The translations under genes were made by a program, and so were the position numbers. 58,836 bases of DNA, taken from assembly GCF_003854275.1 (NCBI RefSeq), contig NZ_QTQP01000043.1, forward strand, positions 1 to 58,836, given 5' to 3'. Below, piece after piece: positions 8,203 to 17,271 of the stretch. The stretch's first letter is position 1. The number at the start of each line of letters is the position of its first letter. The notes below the pieces were generated by a model. It was given only the letters and a program-made list of their open reading frames with translations. It was not told the origin of the DNA and did no database searches. This stretch comes from Burkholderia sp. Bp8963. Its GTDB lineage: Bacteria; Pseudomonadota; Gammaproteobacteria; Burkholderiales; Burkholderiaceae.

Positions 8203-8859
8203 TCACGGGCGCTTGCCGTTCGCCGCCGCGAGATACGCCTTGCGATCGTCGGCGACACGTTGCGCCGCCGGACGTTCGGCGACCTTCTGCGCGTGTGCCT
8301 TCCAGTCGATGCCGGCTTCGAGCAGGAAATCGCGGCCGAAGATCGCCTTCGTCGCCATCCCGATCACGGGCAGGTGGATCGATGCGGCGATGTCGGCCAA
8401 TCCGAACGAGTCGCCGAGCACATACGGCGAGAACCGCGTCATCTTCTTGAATGCATCGATCGCGCGCGGCAGGCGCTTCTCGACGTGCGCCTTCATCCCG
8501 TCGCTGACTTTCCCGCCGAAGAATGCTTCCGTATAGACTTCGCGCGCGGTCCATTCGAGATACAGTTCGAGCGTCTCGACGAGTTCGCGCACCTTCGCGG
8601 CCGCAAACGGGTCGGACGGGAAAATCGGCTTGTCCGGATAGCGCGCCGCAAGATATTCAATGATCACCTGCGATTCGAACAGCGCGCCCTGTTCGGTCTT
8701 CAGGAACGGAATCTTGCCGAGCGGCGTATCGGCCAGCACGGCCGGGTCGACGATCGGCAGGCCGCACGTCGATTCCTCGAACGGAATACCGTACTCGAGC
8801 AGGACGAATTTCACCTTGTTGTAATAGTTGGACAACGGAATACCGCACAGCTGTAGCAT
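8203..8859 (-). CDS. Glutathione S-transferase family protein
   Basis: A 218-residue cytosolic GST. The thioredoxin-like N-terminal domain (1-80) has the glutathione-binding cis-Pro segment (GKIPFLKT) and the ESQVIIEYL motif; the helical C-terminal domain follows (GDSFGLADIAAS). The catalytic position near the N-terminus is Ser/Asn (PLSNYYNKVK), as in bacterial beta/theta-like enzymes. A strong Shine-Dalgarno sequence (GGAAGGAGG) precedes ATG 8859. The gene is divergent from the enoyl-CoA hydratase operon; the 205 bases between must hold both promoters. Substrate unknown. Confidence 0.88.
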   Translation of the reverse strand: MLQLCGIPLSNYYNKVKFVLLEYGIPFEESTCGLPIVDPAVLADTPLGKIPFLKTEQGALFESQVIIEYLAARYPDKPIFPSDPFAAAKVRELVETLELYLEWTAREVYTEAFFGGKVSDGMKAHVEKRLPRAIDAFKKMTRFSPYVLGDSFGLADIAASIHLPVIGMATKAIFGRDFLLEAGIDWKAHAQKVAERPAAQRVADDRKAYLAAANGKRP

Positions 8860-9064
8860 CGGAGCCTCCTTCCTCGCTGGGACGCGGCCGGATCGACGCC
8901 TGGCACGCGGGGATTCGTCGCGCTGAAAAGCACGTTCGTGCTAGTCTAAAACAGTTTCGCGTCCGCCACGACGTCCATATATTCAAGGTAGCAGCATCGC
9001 CGGCTGCCGATACAACGGATTCGGCATCGCTCGCGACCGCGCCATCCGATGGAGACACACTCGC

Positions 9065-9856
9065 ATGAGTGCTGAACTGCTGGCATCACGCCCACCCGAA
9101 AGCGAATCGACGCTTGTCCTCACGTTATCCAACCCCGGTACACGCAACGCACTTCACCCCGACATGTACGCAGCGGGCGTCGAAGCGCTCGCCACCGCCG
9201 AACGCGACCCCGCGATTCGCGCGGTCGTGCTCACGGGCGCCGACCGCTTCTTCTGCGCAGGCGGCAACCTGAACCGGCTGCTCGACAACCGTTCGAAGGA
9301 TCCGGCGTACCAGGCCGACAGCATCGATCTGCTCGGTGCGTGGGTCGCCGCGATCCGCGCATCGACGAAGCCGGTCATCGCGGCGGTCGAAGGCGCCGCG
9401 GCCGGCGCTGGCTTCTCGCTCGCACTCGCCTGCGACCTGATCGTCGCCGCGCGCGACGCGAAGTTCGTGATGGCATATGCGCGCGTCGGCCTGACGCCGG
9501 ACGGCGGCGGCTCGTGGTTCCTCGCCCGCGCGCTGCCGCGCGCACTCGCCGCGGAGATCCTGTTCGAAGGCAAACCCGTGATGGCCGAGCGCCTGCACGC
9601 GCTCGGCGTGGTCAATCGCGTCGCGGCACCCGGCGCCGCACTCGCCGATGCACTCGCATGGGCGGACACGCTTGCCGGCATCTCGCCGAACGCGCTGACA
9701 CGCATCAAGGCGTTGCTCGACGACGCCGCCGCGCAACCGCTCGACGCACATCTCGTGACCGAGCGCGACCATTTCGTCGCGTCGCTGTATCACGCGGACG
9801 CGCACGAAGGCATCACCGCGTTTCTTGAAAAACGTCCGCCCGTCTACAAACGCTAA
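9065..9856 (+). CDS. Enoyl-CoA hydratase/isomerase family protein
   Basis: A 263-residue crotonase-fold enzyme. Oxyanion-hole segments are AGGNLN (about residue 67) and GAAAGAGFSLALACD (about 118). The two usual catalytic Glu of hydratases are replaced; the second position lies in VGLTPDGGG, with Asp, as in many isomerase-type and aromatic-pathway members. It opens an operon with a histidine phosphatase, an APH-type kinase and an acyl-CoA dehydrogenase, which suggests it acts on the 2- or 3-enoyl-CoA made by the last two. Confidence 0.87.
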   Translation: MSAELLASRPPESESTLVLTLSNPGTRNALHPDMYAAGVEALATAERDPAIRAVVLTGADRFFCAGGNLNRLLDNRSKDPAYQADSIDLLGAWVAAIRASTKPVIAAVEGAAAGAGFSLALACDLIVAARDAKFVMAYARVGLTPDGGGSWFLARALPRALAAEILFEGKPVMAERLHALGVVNRVAAPGAALADALAWADTLAGISPNALTRIKALLDDAAAQPLDAHLVTERDHFVASLYHADAHEGITAFLEKRPPVYKR

Positions 9857-9863
9857 GCCCGCC

Positions 9864-10580
9864 ATGTCACGTTACGAGCTGCCCCAACGCCGCCGCATCT
9901 ACCTGATGCGGCACGGCGACGTCACCTATTTCGACGCTTCCGGACGCGCGATCGATCCCGACAGCGTGCCGCTCAACGCCCGCGGCCGCGATCAGGCGAG
10001 CGCCGCCGGCCGCGCGTTCGCCGAACAGGACATACGCTTCGACCGCGTGATCGCAAGCGGCCTGCCGCGCACGATCGAAACCGCGCAACGCGTGCTCGCG
10101 GAAACCGGGCAACGCATCGACATCGAGATCGAACCCGCGTGGCGCGAAATCCGTGGCGGGCATCTGGCAGAGATTCCGTCGGACCAGCATCGCGACGCAT
10201 TCCTGCGCGTGCTCGACGGCATCGTGCCCGAAGACACGCGCTTTCTCGGCGGCGAAACGATCGGCGAACTGATCGACCGCGTGCTGCCGCCGCTCGACGC
10301 GCTGCGGGCCGACCCGACATGGGACACCGTGCTGCTCGTGCTGCACGGTGGCGTCAACTGCGCATTGCTGTCGCATGCGACGGTGCCCGGACAGCGGATC
10401 TTCATCGGCCACCTGTCGCAGTCGACCGGCTGCATCAACGCGCTCGACGTCGGCGACGCGCCGCACGACTGGGTGATCCGCCTGCTCAATTACTCGCCGC
10501 CGGAAGCGCTGCACCGGGACACGCGCAACACGACGATGGAAGTGCTGTATCAGCAGTACCAAGAGTTCGCGCAACCCTGA
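9864..10580 (+). CDS. Histidine phosphatase family protein
   Basis: A 238-residue member of the histidine phosphatase superfamily. The RHG motif is at R16-H17-G18 (YLMRHGD), with a downstream catalytic His in VLHGGVNCALL. It removes phosphate from small molecules or proteins through a phospho-His. ATG 9864 is seven bases after the hydratase stop; a longer frame from 9825 would overlap that gene by 32 bases and is rejected. Placed directly before a kinase-like gene in the same operon, it could remove phosphate from the product or intermediate of that kinase. Confidence 0.87.
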   Translation: MSRYELPQRRRIYLMRHGDVTYFDASGRAIDPDSVPLNARGRDQASAAGRAFAEQDIRFDRVIASGLPRTIETAQRVLAETGQRIDIEIEPAWREIRGGHLAEIPSDQHRDAFLRVLDGIVPEDTRFLGGETIGELIDRVLPPLDALRADPTWDTVLLVLHGGVNCALLSHATVPGQRIFIGHLSQSTGCINALDVGDAPHDWVIRLLNYSPPEALHRDTRNTTMEVLYQQYQEFAQP

Positions 10581-10606
10581 TCGTCACATCGCCTGGAGGA
10601 GACACG

Positions 10607-11716
10607 ATGGCGCATCCGAACGATAACGCGCCGCAAGGCACCGATTACGCGGCGTTCGTTGGCACCACACCGGTCGGCGAGCGGCAGCGCTTCGACACCG
10701 CCGCGCTGTCTCGCTGGCTTGCCGAGCACGTCGACGGCTTCGCGGGACCGCTCTGCGTCGAGCAGTTCAAGGGCGGCCAGTCGAACCCGACCTTCAAGCT
10801 CGTCACGCCATCGCGCAGCTACGTGATGCGTGCGAAACCCGCGCCCGCCGCGAAGCTGCTGCCGTCCGCGCACGCGATCGAGCGCGAATTCCGCGTGATG
10901 GCCGCGCTGGCCGGCACCGACGTGCCGGTCGCGCAGATGCACGCGTTATGCGAAGACGAACGCGTGATCGGCCGCGCGTTCTACGTAATGGCGTTCGTCG
11001 ACGGGCGCGTGCTGTGGGACCCGTCTCTTCCCGGCATGTCGCCCGCCGCGCGGGCCGCGCATTTCGACGAGATGAATCGCGTGATCGCCGCGCTGCATGC
11101 GCTCGATCCGGCTACGATCGGGCTGGCGGACTACGGCAAGCCCGGCAACTACTTCGCGCGGCAGATCGGTCGCTGGAGCAAGCAGTATCTTGCGTCGGAG
11201 ACCGAACCGATCGACGCGATGCATCGCCTGATCGGCTGGCTCCCGCTTCACATGCCGCCCGACACCGCGGACGAAAACCGTCCCGCTTCCGTCGTGCACG
11301 GCGACTATCGCCTCGACAACCTGATCTTCCACCCGGACGAGCCGCGCGTGCTCGCGGTGCTCGACTGGGAACTGTCGACGCTCGGCGATCCGCTCGCCGA
11401 TTTCGCGTACCACTGCATGACGTGGCACGTCGATCCGCAGCAGTTCCGCGGCATCGCCGGACTCGACTGGCACGCGCTCGGCATCCCGGACGAAGCGCAC
11501 TACGTCGCGCGGTACTGCGAACGCACCGGCCTGTCGATCCGGGCCGACTGGAATTTCTACCTGGCCTACAACATGTTTCGCATCGCGGCGATCCTGCAGG
11601 GGATCATGAAGCGCGTCGTCGACGGCACTGCATCGAGCGCGCAGGCGCTGGACGCCGGCCGGCGCGCGCGGCCGATGGCGGAACTGGCGTGGCAGTACGC
11701 GCTGAAGGTGCGCTGA
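10607..11716 (+). CDS. APH-type phosphotransferase, ACAD10/11 kinase-domain-like
   Basis: A 369-residue aminoglycoside-phosphotransferase-fold kinase. The catalytic loop is H231-G-D233-x-x-x-x-N238 (HGDYRLDN) and the Mg-binding D253 lies in VLDWELSTLGDP. This subfamily equals the N-terminal kinase domain of eukaryotic ACAD10/ACAD11 and LvaA of the Pseudomonas levulinate pathway, which phosphorylate the 4-hydroxyl of hydroxyacyl-CoA. The start is fixed by GGAGGAGA six bases before ATG 10607. It is followed 75 bases later by the matching dehydrogenase. It is unlikely to confer drug resistance. Confidence 0.88.
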   Translation: MAHPNDNAPQGTDYAAFVGTTPVGERQRFDTAALSRWLAEHVDGFAGPLCVEQFKGGQSNPTFKLVTPSRSYVMRAKPAPAAKLLPSAHAIEREFRVMAALAGTDVPVAQMHALCEDERVIGRAFYVMAFVDGRVLWDPSLPGMSPAARAAHFDEMNRVIAALHALDPATIGLADYGKPGNYFARQIGRWSKQYLASETEPIDAMHRLIGWLPLHMPPDTADENRPASVVHGDYRLDNLIFHPDEPRVLAVLDWELSTLGDPLADFAYHCMTWHVDPQQFRGIAGLDWHALGIPDEAHYVARYCERTGLSIRADWNFYLAYNMFRIAAILQGIMKRVVDGTASSAQALDAGRRARPMAELAWQYALKVR

Positions 11717-11791
11717 ACGTACGTAGAAGGTGCGCTGAAGCGCGAAGCGCACCGCCCCATTCCCCGACGTTTTCCGACAGCGAGGCCGACG

Positions 11792-13009
11792 ATGCACTTC
11801 GACTATTCCCCGAAAGTCCAGGCGTTACGCGAGAAGCTGCTCGCGTTCTTCGAAACGCACATCTACCCGAACGAGCAGGCGTTCTACGACGAGATCGCCC
11901 GCAATCGCCGCGACGGCAACGCATGGCGTCCGGTCGAGCTGCTCGAGACGCTGAAGGCCGAAGCGCGCAACGCAGGCCTGTGGAACCTGTTCCTGCCCGA
12001 TTCGGCACACGGCGCGGGCCTGACCAACGTCGAATACGCGCCGCTTTGCGAGATCATGGGACGTGTGCCGTGGGCGCCCGAAGTGTTCAACTGCAACGCG
12101 CCGGACACCGGCAACATGGAAACGCTCGAGCGTTACGGCAGCGACGAGCACAAGCGCACGTGGCTCGAGCCGCTGCTCGACGGGCGGATCCGCTCGGCAT
12201 TCCTGATGACGGAACCTGAAGTCGCATCATCGGACGCGACGAACATCCGCACCCGCATCGAACGCGACGGCGACGAGTACGTGATCAACGGCCACAAGTG
12301 GTGGTCGTCCGGCGCGGGCGACCCGCGCTGCAAGCTGTACATCGTGATGGGCAAGACCGATCCGTCGGCGCCGCGCCACGCGCAGCAGTCGATGATCCTC
12401 GTGCCGTCCGACACGCCCGGCGTCACGGTGCGCCGGCCGCTGAACGTGTTCGGCTATGACGACGCACCGCACGGCCACATGGAAATCACGCTGAAGAACG
12501 TGCGCGTGCCGGCGTCGAACCTGCTGCTCGGCGAGGGACGTGGCTTCGAGATCGCACAGGGCCGCCTCGGGCCCGGCCGCATCCATCACTGCATGCGGCT
12601 CGTCGGGCTCGCCGAACGCGCACTCGAGCTGATGTGCAAGCGCGCGCTGAAGCGCGTCGCGTTCGGCAAGCCGATCGCCGACCGGACGGTCACGCAGGAG
12701 CGGATCGCCGAAGCGCGCTGCCTGATCGAGCAGGCGCGCCTGCTCACGCTGAAGACGGCCTACATGATGGATACCGTCGGCAACAAGGCCGCGCGCGGCG
12801 AGATCGCGATGATCAAGGTGGTCGCACCGAACATGGCGTGCCAGGTGATCGACTGGGCGATCCAGGCGCATGGCGGTGGCGGTGTCAGCGACGACTTCCC
12901 GCTCGCGTATGCGTACGCATCGGCGCGCACGCTGCGCTTCGCCGACGGCCCCGACGAAGTGCACCGCATCGCGATCGCGAAACTGGAGCTCGCGCGCTAC
13001 GCCGGATAG
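11792..13009 (+). CDS. Acyl-CoA dehydrogenase, ACAD10/11-like
   Basis: A 405-residue flavoprotein with the three ACAD domains. The FAD/substrate loop is at about 145-150 (MTEPEVASSDATN). At the position of the classical catalytic Glu (YEGT in medium-chain enzymes) it reads FADGPDEVH, with Asp. This ADGPDEVH motif is characteristic of ACAD10/11 enzymes, which eliminate phosphate from 4-phosphoacyl-CoA instead of carrying out ordinary alpha-beta dehydrogenation. With the kinase immediately upstream, the pair would convert a 4-hydroxyacyl-CoA to an enoyl-CoA. Ordinary acyl-CoA dehydrogenation remains possible. Confidence 0.88.
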   Translation: MHFDYSPKVQALREKLLAFFETHIYPNEQAFYDEIARNRRDGNAWRPVELLETLKAEARNAGLWNLFLPDSAHGAGLTNVEYAPLCEIMGRVPWAPEVFNCNAPDTGNMETLERYGSDEHKRTWLEPLLDGRIRSAFLMTEPEVASSDATNIRTRIERDGDEYVINGHKWWSSGAGDPRCKLYIVMGKTDPSAPRHAQQSMILVPSDTPGVTVRRPLNVFGYDDAPHGHMEITLKNVRVPASNLLLGEGRGFEIAQGRLGPGRIHHCMRLVGLAERALELMCKRALKRVAFGKPIADRTVTQERIAEARCLIEQARLLTLKTAYMMDTVGNKAARGEIAMIKVVAPNMACQVIDWAIQAHGGGGVSDDFPLAYAYASARTLRFADGPDEVHRIAIAKLELARYAG

Positions 13010-13122
13010 CACGAAGCGGGCGTCTGCAGCGCGCGCCGATCCATGCTCTAATGACCGCCTGTCGCGGCGCCCGTGAGGCCCCCTGAGGTGCCGCTTTCGC
13101 GCATGCAACCATGGAGTTGACG

Positions 13123-13815
13123 ATGATCGACGTCTACAGCTGGGCGACCCCGAACGGCCACAAGGTGCATATCCTGCTCGAGGAAACCGGCCTCGCGTAT
13201 CGCGTGCACCCGATCGATATCGGCAAGGGCGACCAGTTCACGCCGGAGTTCCTGAATATCAGCCCGAACAACAAGATCCCCGCGATCGTCGACCCGGACG
13301 GCCCGGGCGGCAAGCCGATCGCGCTGTTCGAGTCCGGCGCGATCCTGATCTATCTCGCGGAAAAGACCGGCCGCTTCCTGCCGACGGACCCGGCCGCGCG
13401 CTACGCGACACTGCAATGGCTGATGTTCCAGATGGGCGGCATCGGCCCGATGCTCGGGCAAGCGCATCACTTCCGCCTCTACGCGCCCGAACAGATCGAT
13501 TATGCGGTCAACCGCTACACGAACGAAGCGAAGCGCCTGTACAACGTGATGGAAAAGCGGCTCGGCGAAACCGCGTATCTCGCCGGCGACGAGTACACGA
13601 TTGCAGACATTGCGACGTTCCCGTGGACGCGTTCGTGGCAAAACCAGGGGGTCGTGCTCGACGAATTGCCGAACGTGAAGCGCTGGCACGAAGCGATTGC
13701 CGCGCGTCCCGCCGTGCAGCGCGGCGTCGAGGTGCTGGCGTCGCTGCGCCAGCCGCTGCAGGACGACAAGGCGCGCGAAGTGCTGTTCGGTGCAACGCAG
13801 TACGCGAAGCACTGA
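13123..13815 (+). CDS. Glutathione S-transferase, YfcG/Ure2p-like (Nu class)
   Basis: A 230-residue GST with the N-terminal signature DVYSWATPNGHKVHILLEE, the SPNNKIPAIVD glutathione loop and FESGAILIYLAEKTG. These match E. coli YfcG/YghU, which have disulfide-bond reductase activity with glutathione. The start is ATG 13123, six bases after GGAG; the frame is open from 13111. It follows the acyl-CoA dehydrogenase by 113 bases and could be transcribed with it, but its role there is not evident. Confidence 0.88.
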   Translation: MIDVYSWATPNGHKVHILLEETGLAYRVHPIDIGKGDQFTPEFLNISPNNKIPAIVDPDGPGGKPIALFESGAILIYLAEKTGRFLPTDPAARYATLQWLMFQMGGIGPMLGQAHHFRLYAPEQIDYAVNRYTNEAKRLYNVMEKRLGETAYLAGDEYTIADIATFPWTRSWQNQGVVLDELPNVKRWHEAIAARPAVQRGVEVLASLRQPLQDDKAREVLFGATQYAKH

Positions 13816-13885
13816 GCGCCGCGCATGGGGCCGCGCATGGGGCCACACCTTGTGTCGCGCCCCCATGCGCGAACCCGAACGCGCG

Positions 13886-14380
13886 TCAGAAATAATGCAG
13901 CGTGATGAACTCCGCCGCGCACACGACTAGCGGCGTTTCGGCACTATCGGCACCATCGACGCGTTCGACCTGCATCGATACGGACCACGTGACCTGCACG
14001 CCACCCTGCGCGACGTCAGCGGTTTCCTTCACCGCGAACAGCGCGCGCACGCGCGCGCCGACCGGCACCGGCTTCAGGAAGCGCACGCGGTTCAGGCCGT
14101 AGTTCACCCCCATCCTCTGCTCGAAGCGCATCGCCTCGGCCATCAGCGCGGGAATCAGCGACAGCGTCAGGAAGCCATGCGCGATCGGGCCGCCGAACGG
14201 CGACTCGCGCCGCGCGCGCTCGGGATCGACGTGAATCCACTGATGGTCGCCCGTCGCGTCGGCGAACCCGTCGACGCGGTGCTGGTCGACCTCCATCCAG
14301 CCGCTCGCGAGCGGCGCTTCGCCGACGCGCGCGGCAAGTGCCTGCGCCGATGCGATCAGCGGCAGCGTAACTTCGGTCAT
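13886..14380 (-). CDS. MaoC-family dehydratase (single hot-dog), subunit 1
   Basis: A 164-residue MaoC-like hot-dog protein. The hydratase dyad is visible as D45 and H50 (ATGDHQWIHVD), followed by PFGGPIAHGFLTLS. It should hydrate trans-2-enoyl-CoA to (R)-3-hydroxyacyl-CoA. GGAGG six bases before ATG 14380 sets the start, and the gene overlaps its upstream partner by four bases (ATGA). Being last in an operon with a second MaoC and two acyl-CoA dehydrogenases, it may form a heteromer with the neighbouring MaoC. Confidence 0.87.
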   Translation of the reverse strand: MTEVTLPLIASAQALAARVGEAPLASGWMEVDQHRVDGFADATGDHQWIHVDPERARRESPFGGPIAHGFLTLSLIPALMAEAMRFEQRMGVNYGLNRVRFLKPVPVGARVRALFAVKETADVAQGGVQVTWSVSMQVERVDGADSAETPLVVCAAEFITLHYF

Positions 14381-14838
14381 GCGTTCCCTCCTGCCGGATC
14401 GCGCAGCCCGAAAATCACCTTCGAGCGCACGGTGATCACCGTCTCGCCGCTGCCGTTGACGCCGATCCATTCGGTCGACACGATGCCGCGATCGGGCTTG
14501 CTCCCGGATACGCGCTTGTCGTTGATCTTCTGGTACATCGTGATCGTGTCGCCGGCGCGCACGGGCTTGAGCCAGCGGATCTCGTCGATGCCGGGCGACC
14601 CCATGCCGGTCGAGCCCGGCAGCACATTGCGCACGAGCATGCCCATGAACACGGAACAGGTATGCCAGCCGCTCGCGATGAGCCCGCCGAACGGCGACGC
14701 CGCCGCAGCGACCTCGTCGACATGGAACGGCTGCGGGTCGTAGCGCTCCGCGAACGCCTTGATGTCGTCCGCCTCGAACGTATAGCGGCCGACTTCGGTG
14801 GTACTGCCCACTACCAGGTCTTCGTAACTGACGCCCAT
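14377..14838 (-). CDS. MaoC-family dehydratase (single hot-dog), subunit 2
   Basis: A 153-residue hot-dog protein with the Asp/His dyad D34/H39 (RYDPQPFHVD) and PFGGLIASGWHT. The start ATG 14838 follows a short spacer after GGAGAGA; the open frame runs further upstream but without a ribosome-binding site. It shares a four-base stop/start overlap with the next MaoC gene, which implies coupled translation and balanced amounts. The two proteins keep separate dyads, so they could be homodimers or one mixed dimer. Confidence 0.87.
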   Translation of the reverse strand: MGVSYEDLVVGSTTEVGRYTFEADDIKAFAERYDPQPFHVDEVAAAASPFGGLIASGWHTCSVFMGMLVRNVLPGSTGMGSPGIDEIRWLKPVRAGDTITMYQKINDKRVSGSKPDRGIVSTEWIGVNGSGETVITVRSKVIFGLRDPAGGNA

Positions 14839-14875
14839 GTTGTCTCTCCTTGTGTGACGCGCAGGCGCGCTGCCG

Positions 14876-16009
14876 TCATGCGGCTTCGGCCTGCATGAAG
14901 TCGGGCAATGCCGCGATGCGGGCGAGATGATGATCGGTATCGCCGAGCGTCGTCTCGATGATCGCAAGCCGCTTGAACAGATGCGCGGCGGCGACCTCGT
15001 TGGTCACGCCCATTCCGCCGTGCAGCTGGACCGCCTGCTGGCCGACGAAGCGCGCAGCCTGGCCGACCCGCGCCTTCGCTGCGGACACGGCCTTGCGTCG
15101 CGCATTCGCGTCGTCGCTCGCATAACGCACCGCTGCCAGATAGGTCAGCGAACGCGCCTGCTCCGCGTGGATCAGCATGTCGACCATCCGGTGCTGCAAC
15201 GCCTGGAAACGCGCGATCGGCACGCCGAACTGCTCGCGCGTCTTCGTATATTCGACCGTTGCGCGATTCAGTTCGTCGAGTGCGCCGATCGCTTCCGCGC
15301 ACAGCAGCACGGTCGCATAGTCGGCGACCTGCTCGAGCGCCGCCGCGTCGCGTGCGCCGCCCGTCAGCAGGCGCGCGGGTGTGTCGTTGAAACGGATCGT
15401 GGCCGCGCGCTGCCCGTCGATCGTCCGATAGTCGACGACATCCGTGCCTGCCGCCGCCTGCTCGACGACCAGCAGGCCCACCGCGCCATCGTCGAGCCGC
15501 GCGGGCACGATCCACGCGCTGGCCTGCGCACCATGCTGCACGACCGATTTGGCGCCGGTCACGCGATATGTGCCATCCTGGCCCCGCGCATGCGTGTCGA
15601 GCGCGAACAGGTCGTAGCGCGCGTGCGGTTCGTGGAATGCGACAGCAACGCGCGCCTGCCCTTGCGCGACGCGTTCCAGCAGCGCGGCATCCTGAGCGCT
15701 TGCGGTCCCGGCGACGCGCAACGCCTCGACGCCGACCGCAGTCGCCCAGTACGGCTCGACGACGAGCGCGCGGCCGAGTTCCTGCATCACGACCAGCATG
15801 TCGACCGCGTTCCCGCCGAAACCGCCCTGCGCGTCCGGCACCGGCAGCGCCGTCAGGCCGAGCTCCGCGAACGCCTGCCATTGCGTGTCCGACACGCCGG
15901 CATCGCTGCGCACGATCGCCTGGCGCGCTTCGAAGCCATACTGTTCGCCGAGATAACGACGCAGCGCGTCGGCGAATTGCTGCTGCTCATCGGTAAAGGT
16001 GAAATCCAT
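14876..16009 (-). CDS. Acyl-CoA dehydrogenase, non-catalytic-type partner
   Basis: A 377-residue acyl-CoA dehydrogenase family protein (MDFTFTDEQQQFADALRRYL). The FAD-binding C-terminal part (LHGGMGVTNE) is present, but no catalytic Glu is recognisable at either usual place: the end reads IIETTLGDTDHHLARIA in place of YEGT, and the helix-G region is LLCAEAIGAL. Its stop lies 38 bases before the MaoC gene and its start 11 bases after the other dehydrogenase. This matches the helper subunit of heterotetrameric FadE enzymes known from actinobacterial steroid catabolism. Confidence 0.87.
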   Translation of the reverse strand: MDFTFTDEQQQFADALRRYLGEQYGFEARQAIVRSDAGVSDTQWQAFAELGLTALPVPDAQGGFGGNAVDMLVVMQELGRALVVEPYWATAVGVEALRVAGTASAQDAALLERVAQGQARVAVAFHEPHARYDLFALDTHARGQDGTYRVTGAKSVVQHGAQASAWIVPARLDDGAVGLLVVEQAAAGTDVVDYRTIDGQRAATIRFNDTPARLLTGGARDAAALEQVADYATVLLCAEAIGALDELNRATVEYTKTREQFGVPIARFQALQHRMVDMLIHAEQARSLTYLAAVRYASDDANARRKAVSAAKARVGQAARFVGQQAVQLHGGMGVTNEVAAAHLFKRLAIIETTLGDTDHHLARIAALPDFMQAEAA

Positions 16010-16019
16010 ATACCGCTCC

Positions 16020-17216
16020 TCACAGTCCGAGAATCATCTGCGCGATGATGTTCTTCTGAATTTCGTTCGACCCGCCATAGATCGACGTCTTGCGGAAGTT
16101 AAAGTAGTACGCGGCGAGCGGCGCGGCATCATCGTCGCCGGCGGCGCTATGGTCGCGCTCGCCTTCGAGGAATCGCACGTCGAACGGCGCCGCGAGCGGG
16201 CCGATCGCTTCGAACATCAGCTCGGTGAGCGCCTGCTGCACCTCGGTGCCCTTGATCTTCAGCATCGACGCTTCGGGGCCCGGCCCCTTGCCGCTCGTCT
16301 CGCGGCTGACCACCCGCAGCACGGTCACCTCGAGCGCCATCAGCTCGACCTCGAGCGCCGCGACCTTCGCGGCGAACACCGGATCGGCGAGCAGCGGCTT
16401 GCCGTTCTTCTGCTGGTTCAGCGCCACCCGCTTCAGGAACGCGAGTTCGCGCTTCGACCCGCCGACACGGGCGATCCCCGTGCGTTCGTGCCCGAGCAGG
16501 TATTTCGCATAGGTCCAGCCGCGGTTCTCATCACCGACGAGGTTCTCGACCGGCACCTTCACGTCCTCGAAAAACACCTCGTTGACTTCGTGATCCTCGT
16601 CGAGCGTGATGATCGGCCGCACGGTGATGCCCGGCGTCTTCATGTCGATCAGCAGGAACGAGATGCCCTCCTGCTTCTTTGCGGCGGGATCGGTGCGCAC
16701 GAGGCAGAACATCATGTCGGCGTGCTGGCCGAGCGTCGTCCAGGTCTTCTGTCCGTTGACGACGTAATGATCGCCGTGGCGCTCGGCCCGCGTGCGCAGC
16801 GACGCGAGATCCGAGCCGGAACCCGGCTCCGAGTAGCCCTGGCACCACCAGTCGGAACCGTCGAGTATGCGCGGCAGGTAGCGGCGCTTCTGCGCGTCGC
16901 TGCCGTACTTCATCAGCACCGGCGCGACCATCGACACGCCGAATGGCAGCACGGTCGGCGCACCGATCCATGCGCACTCCTCGTCCCAGATGTGCCGCTG
17001 CGTCGCGTTCCAGCCCGGGCCGCCATATTCGGCCGGCCACGCAGGCGCCGACCACCCGCGCTGGCCGAGAATCCGGTGCCAGCTCGCGTAGTCTTCGCGG
17101 TTGAGTCGTTTGTGATCGAGAACCTTGGCGCGCAGCGCGTGAGGCAGGTTGGCCTCGAGCCATGCGCGAATGTCGGCGCGGAACGCGTCGTCGGCGGGGG
17201 AATAATCCAGATCCAT
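16020..17216 (-). CDS. Acyl-CoA dehydrogenase, catalytic-type partner
   Basis: A 398-residue acyl-CoA dehydrogenase. The classical YEGT Glu is replaced (SIYGGSNEIQ), but E244 in LLGHERTG aligns with the catalytic Glu of isovaleryl-CoA dehydrogenase and of FadE29-type subunits. The FAD loop is CQGYSEPGSGSD and the substrate loop QKTWTTLGQHAD. It is the first gene of a tight unit ACAD-ACAD-MaoC-MaoC. Likely job: alpha-beta dehydrogenation of a branched, cyclic or long acyl-CoA as a mixed tetramer with the next gene product. The substrate cannot be named from the window. Confidence 0.88.
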   Translation of the reverse strand: MDLDYSPADDAFRADIRAWLEANLPHALRAKVLDHKRLNREDYASWHRILGQRGWSAPAWPAEYGGPGWNATQRHIWDEECAWIGAPTVLPFGVSMVAPVLMKYGSDAQKRRYLPRILDGSDWWCQGYSEPGSGSDLASLRTRAERHGDHYVVNGQKTWTTLGQHADMMFCLVRTDPAAKKQEGISFLLIDMKTPGITVRPIITLDEDHEVNEVFFEDVKVPVENLVGDENRGWTYAKYLLGHERTGIARVGGSKRELAFLKRVALNQQKNGKPLLADPVFAAKVAALEVELMALEVTVLRVVSRETSGKGPGPEASMLKIKGTEVQQALTELMFEAIGPLAAPFDVRFLEGERDHSAAGDDDAAPLAAYYFNFRKTSIYGGSNEIQKNIIAQMILGL

Positions 17217-17271
17217 GCGAAGTGTCTCCTCGCCGCGGCCGACCGGCCCGGCAAGGACACGCTGCGCAGGC

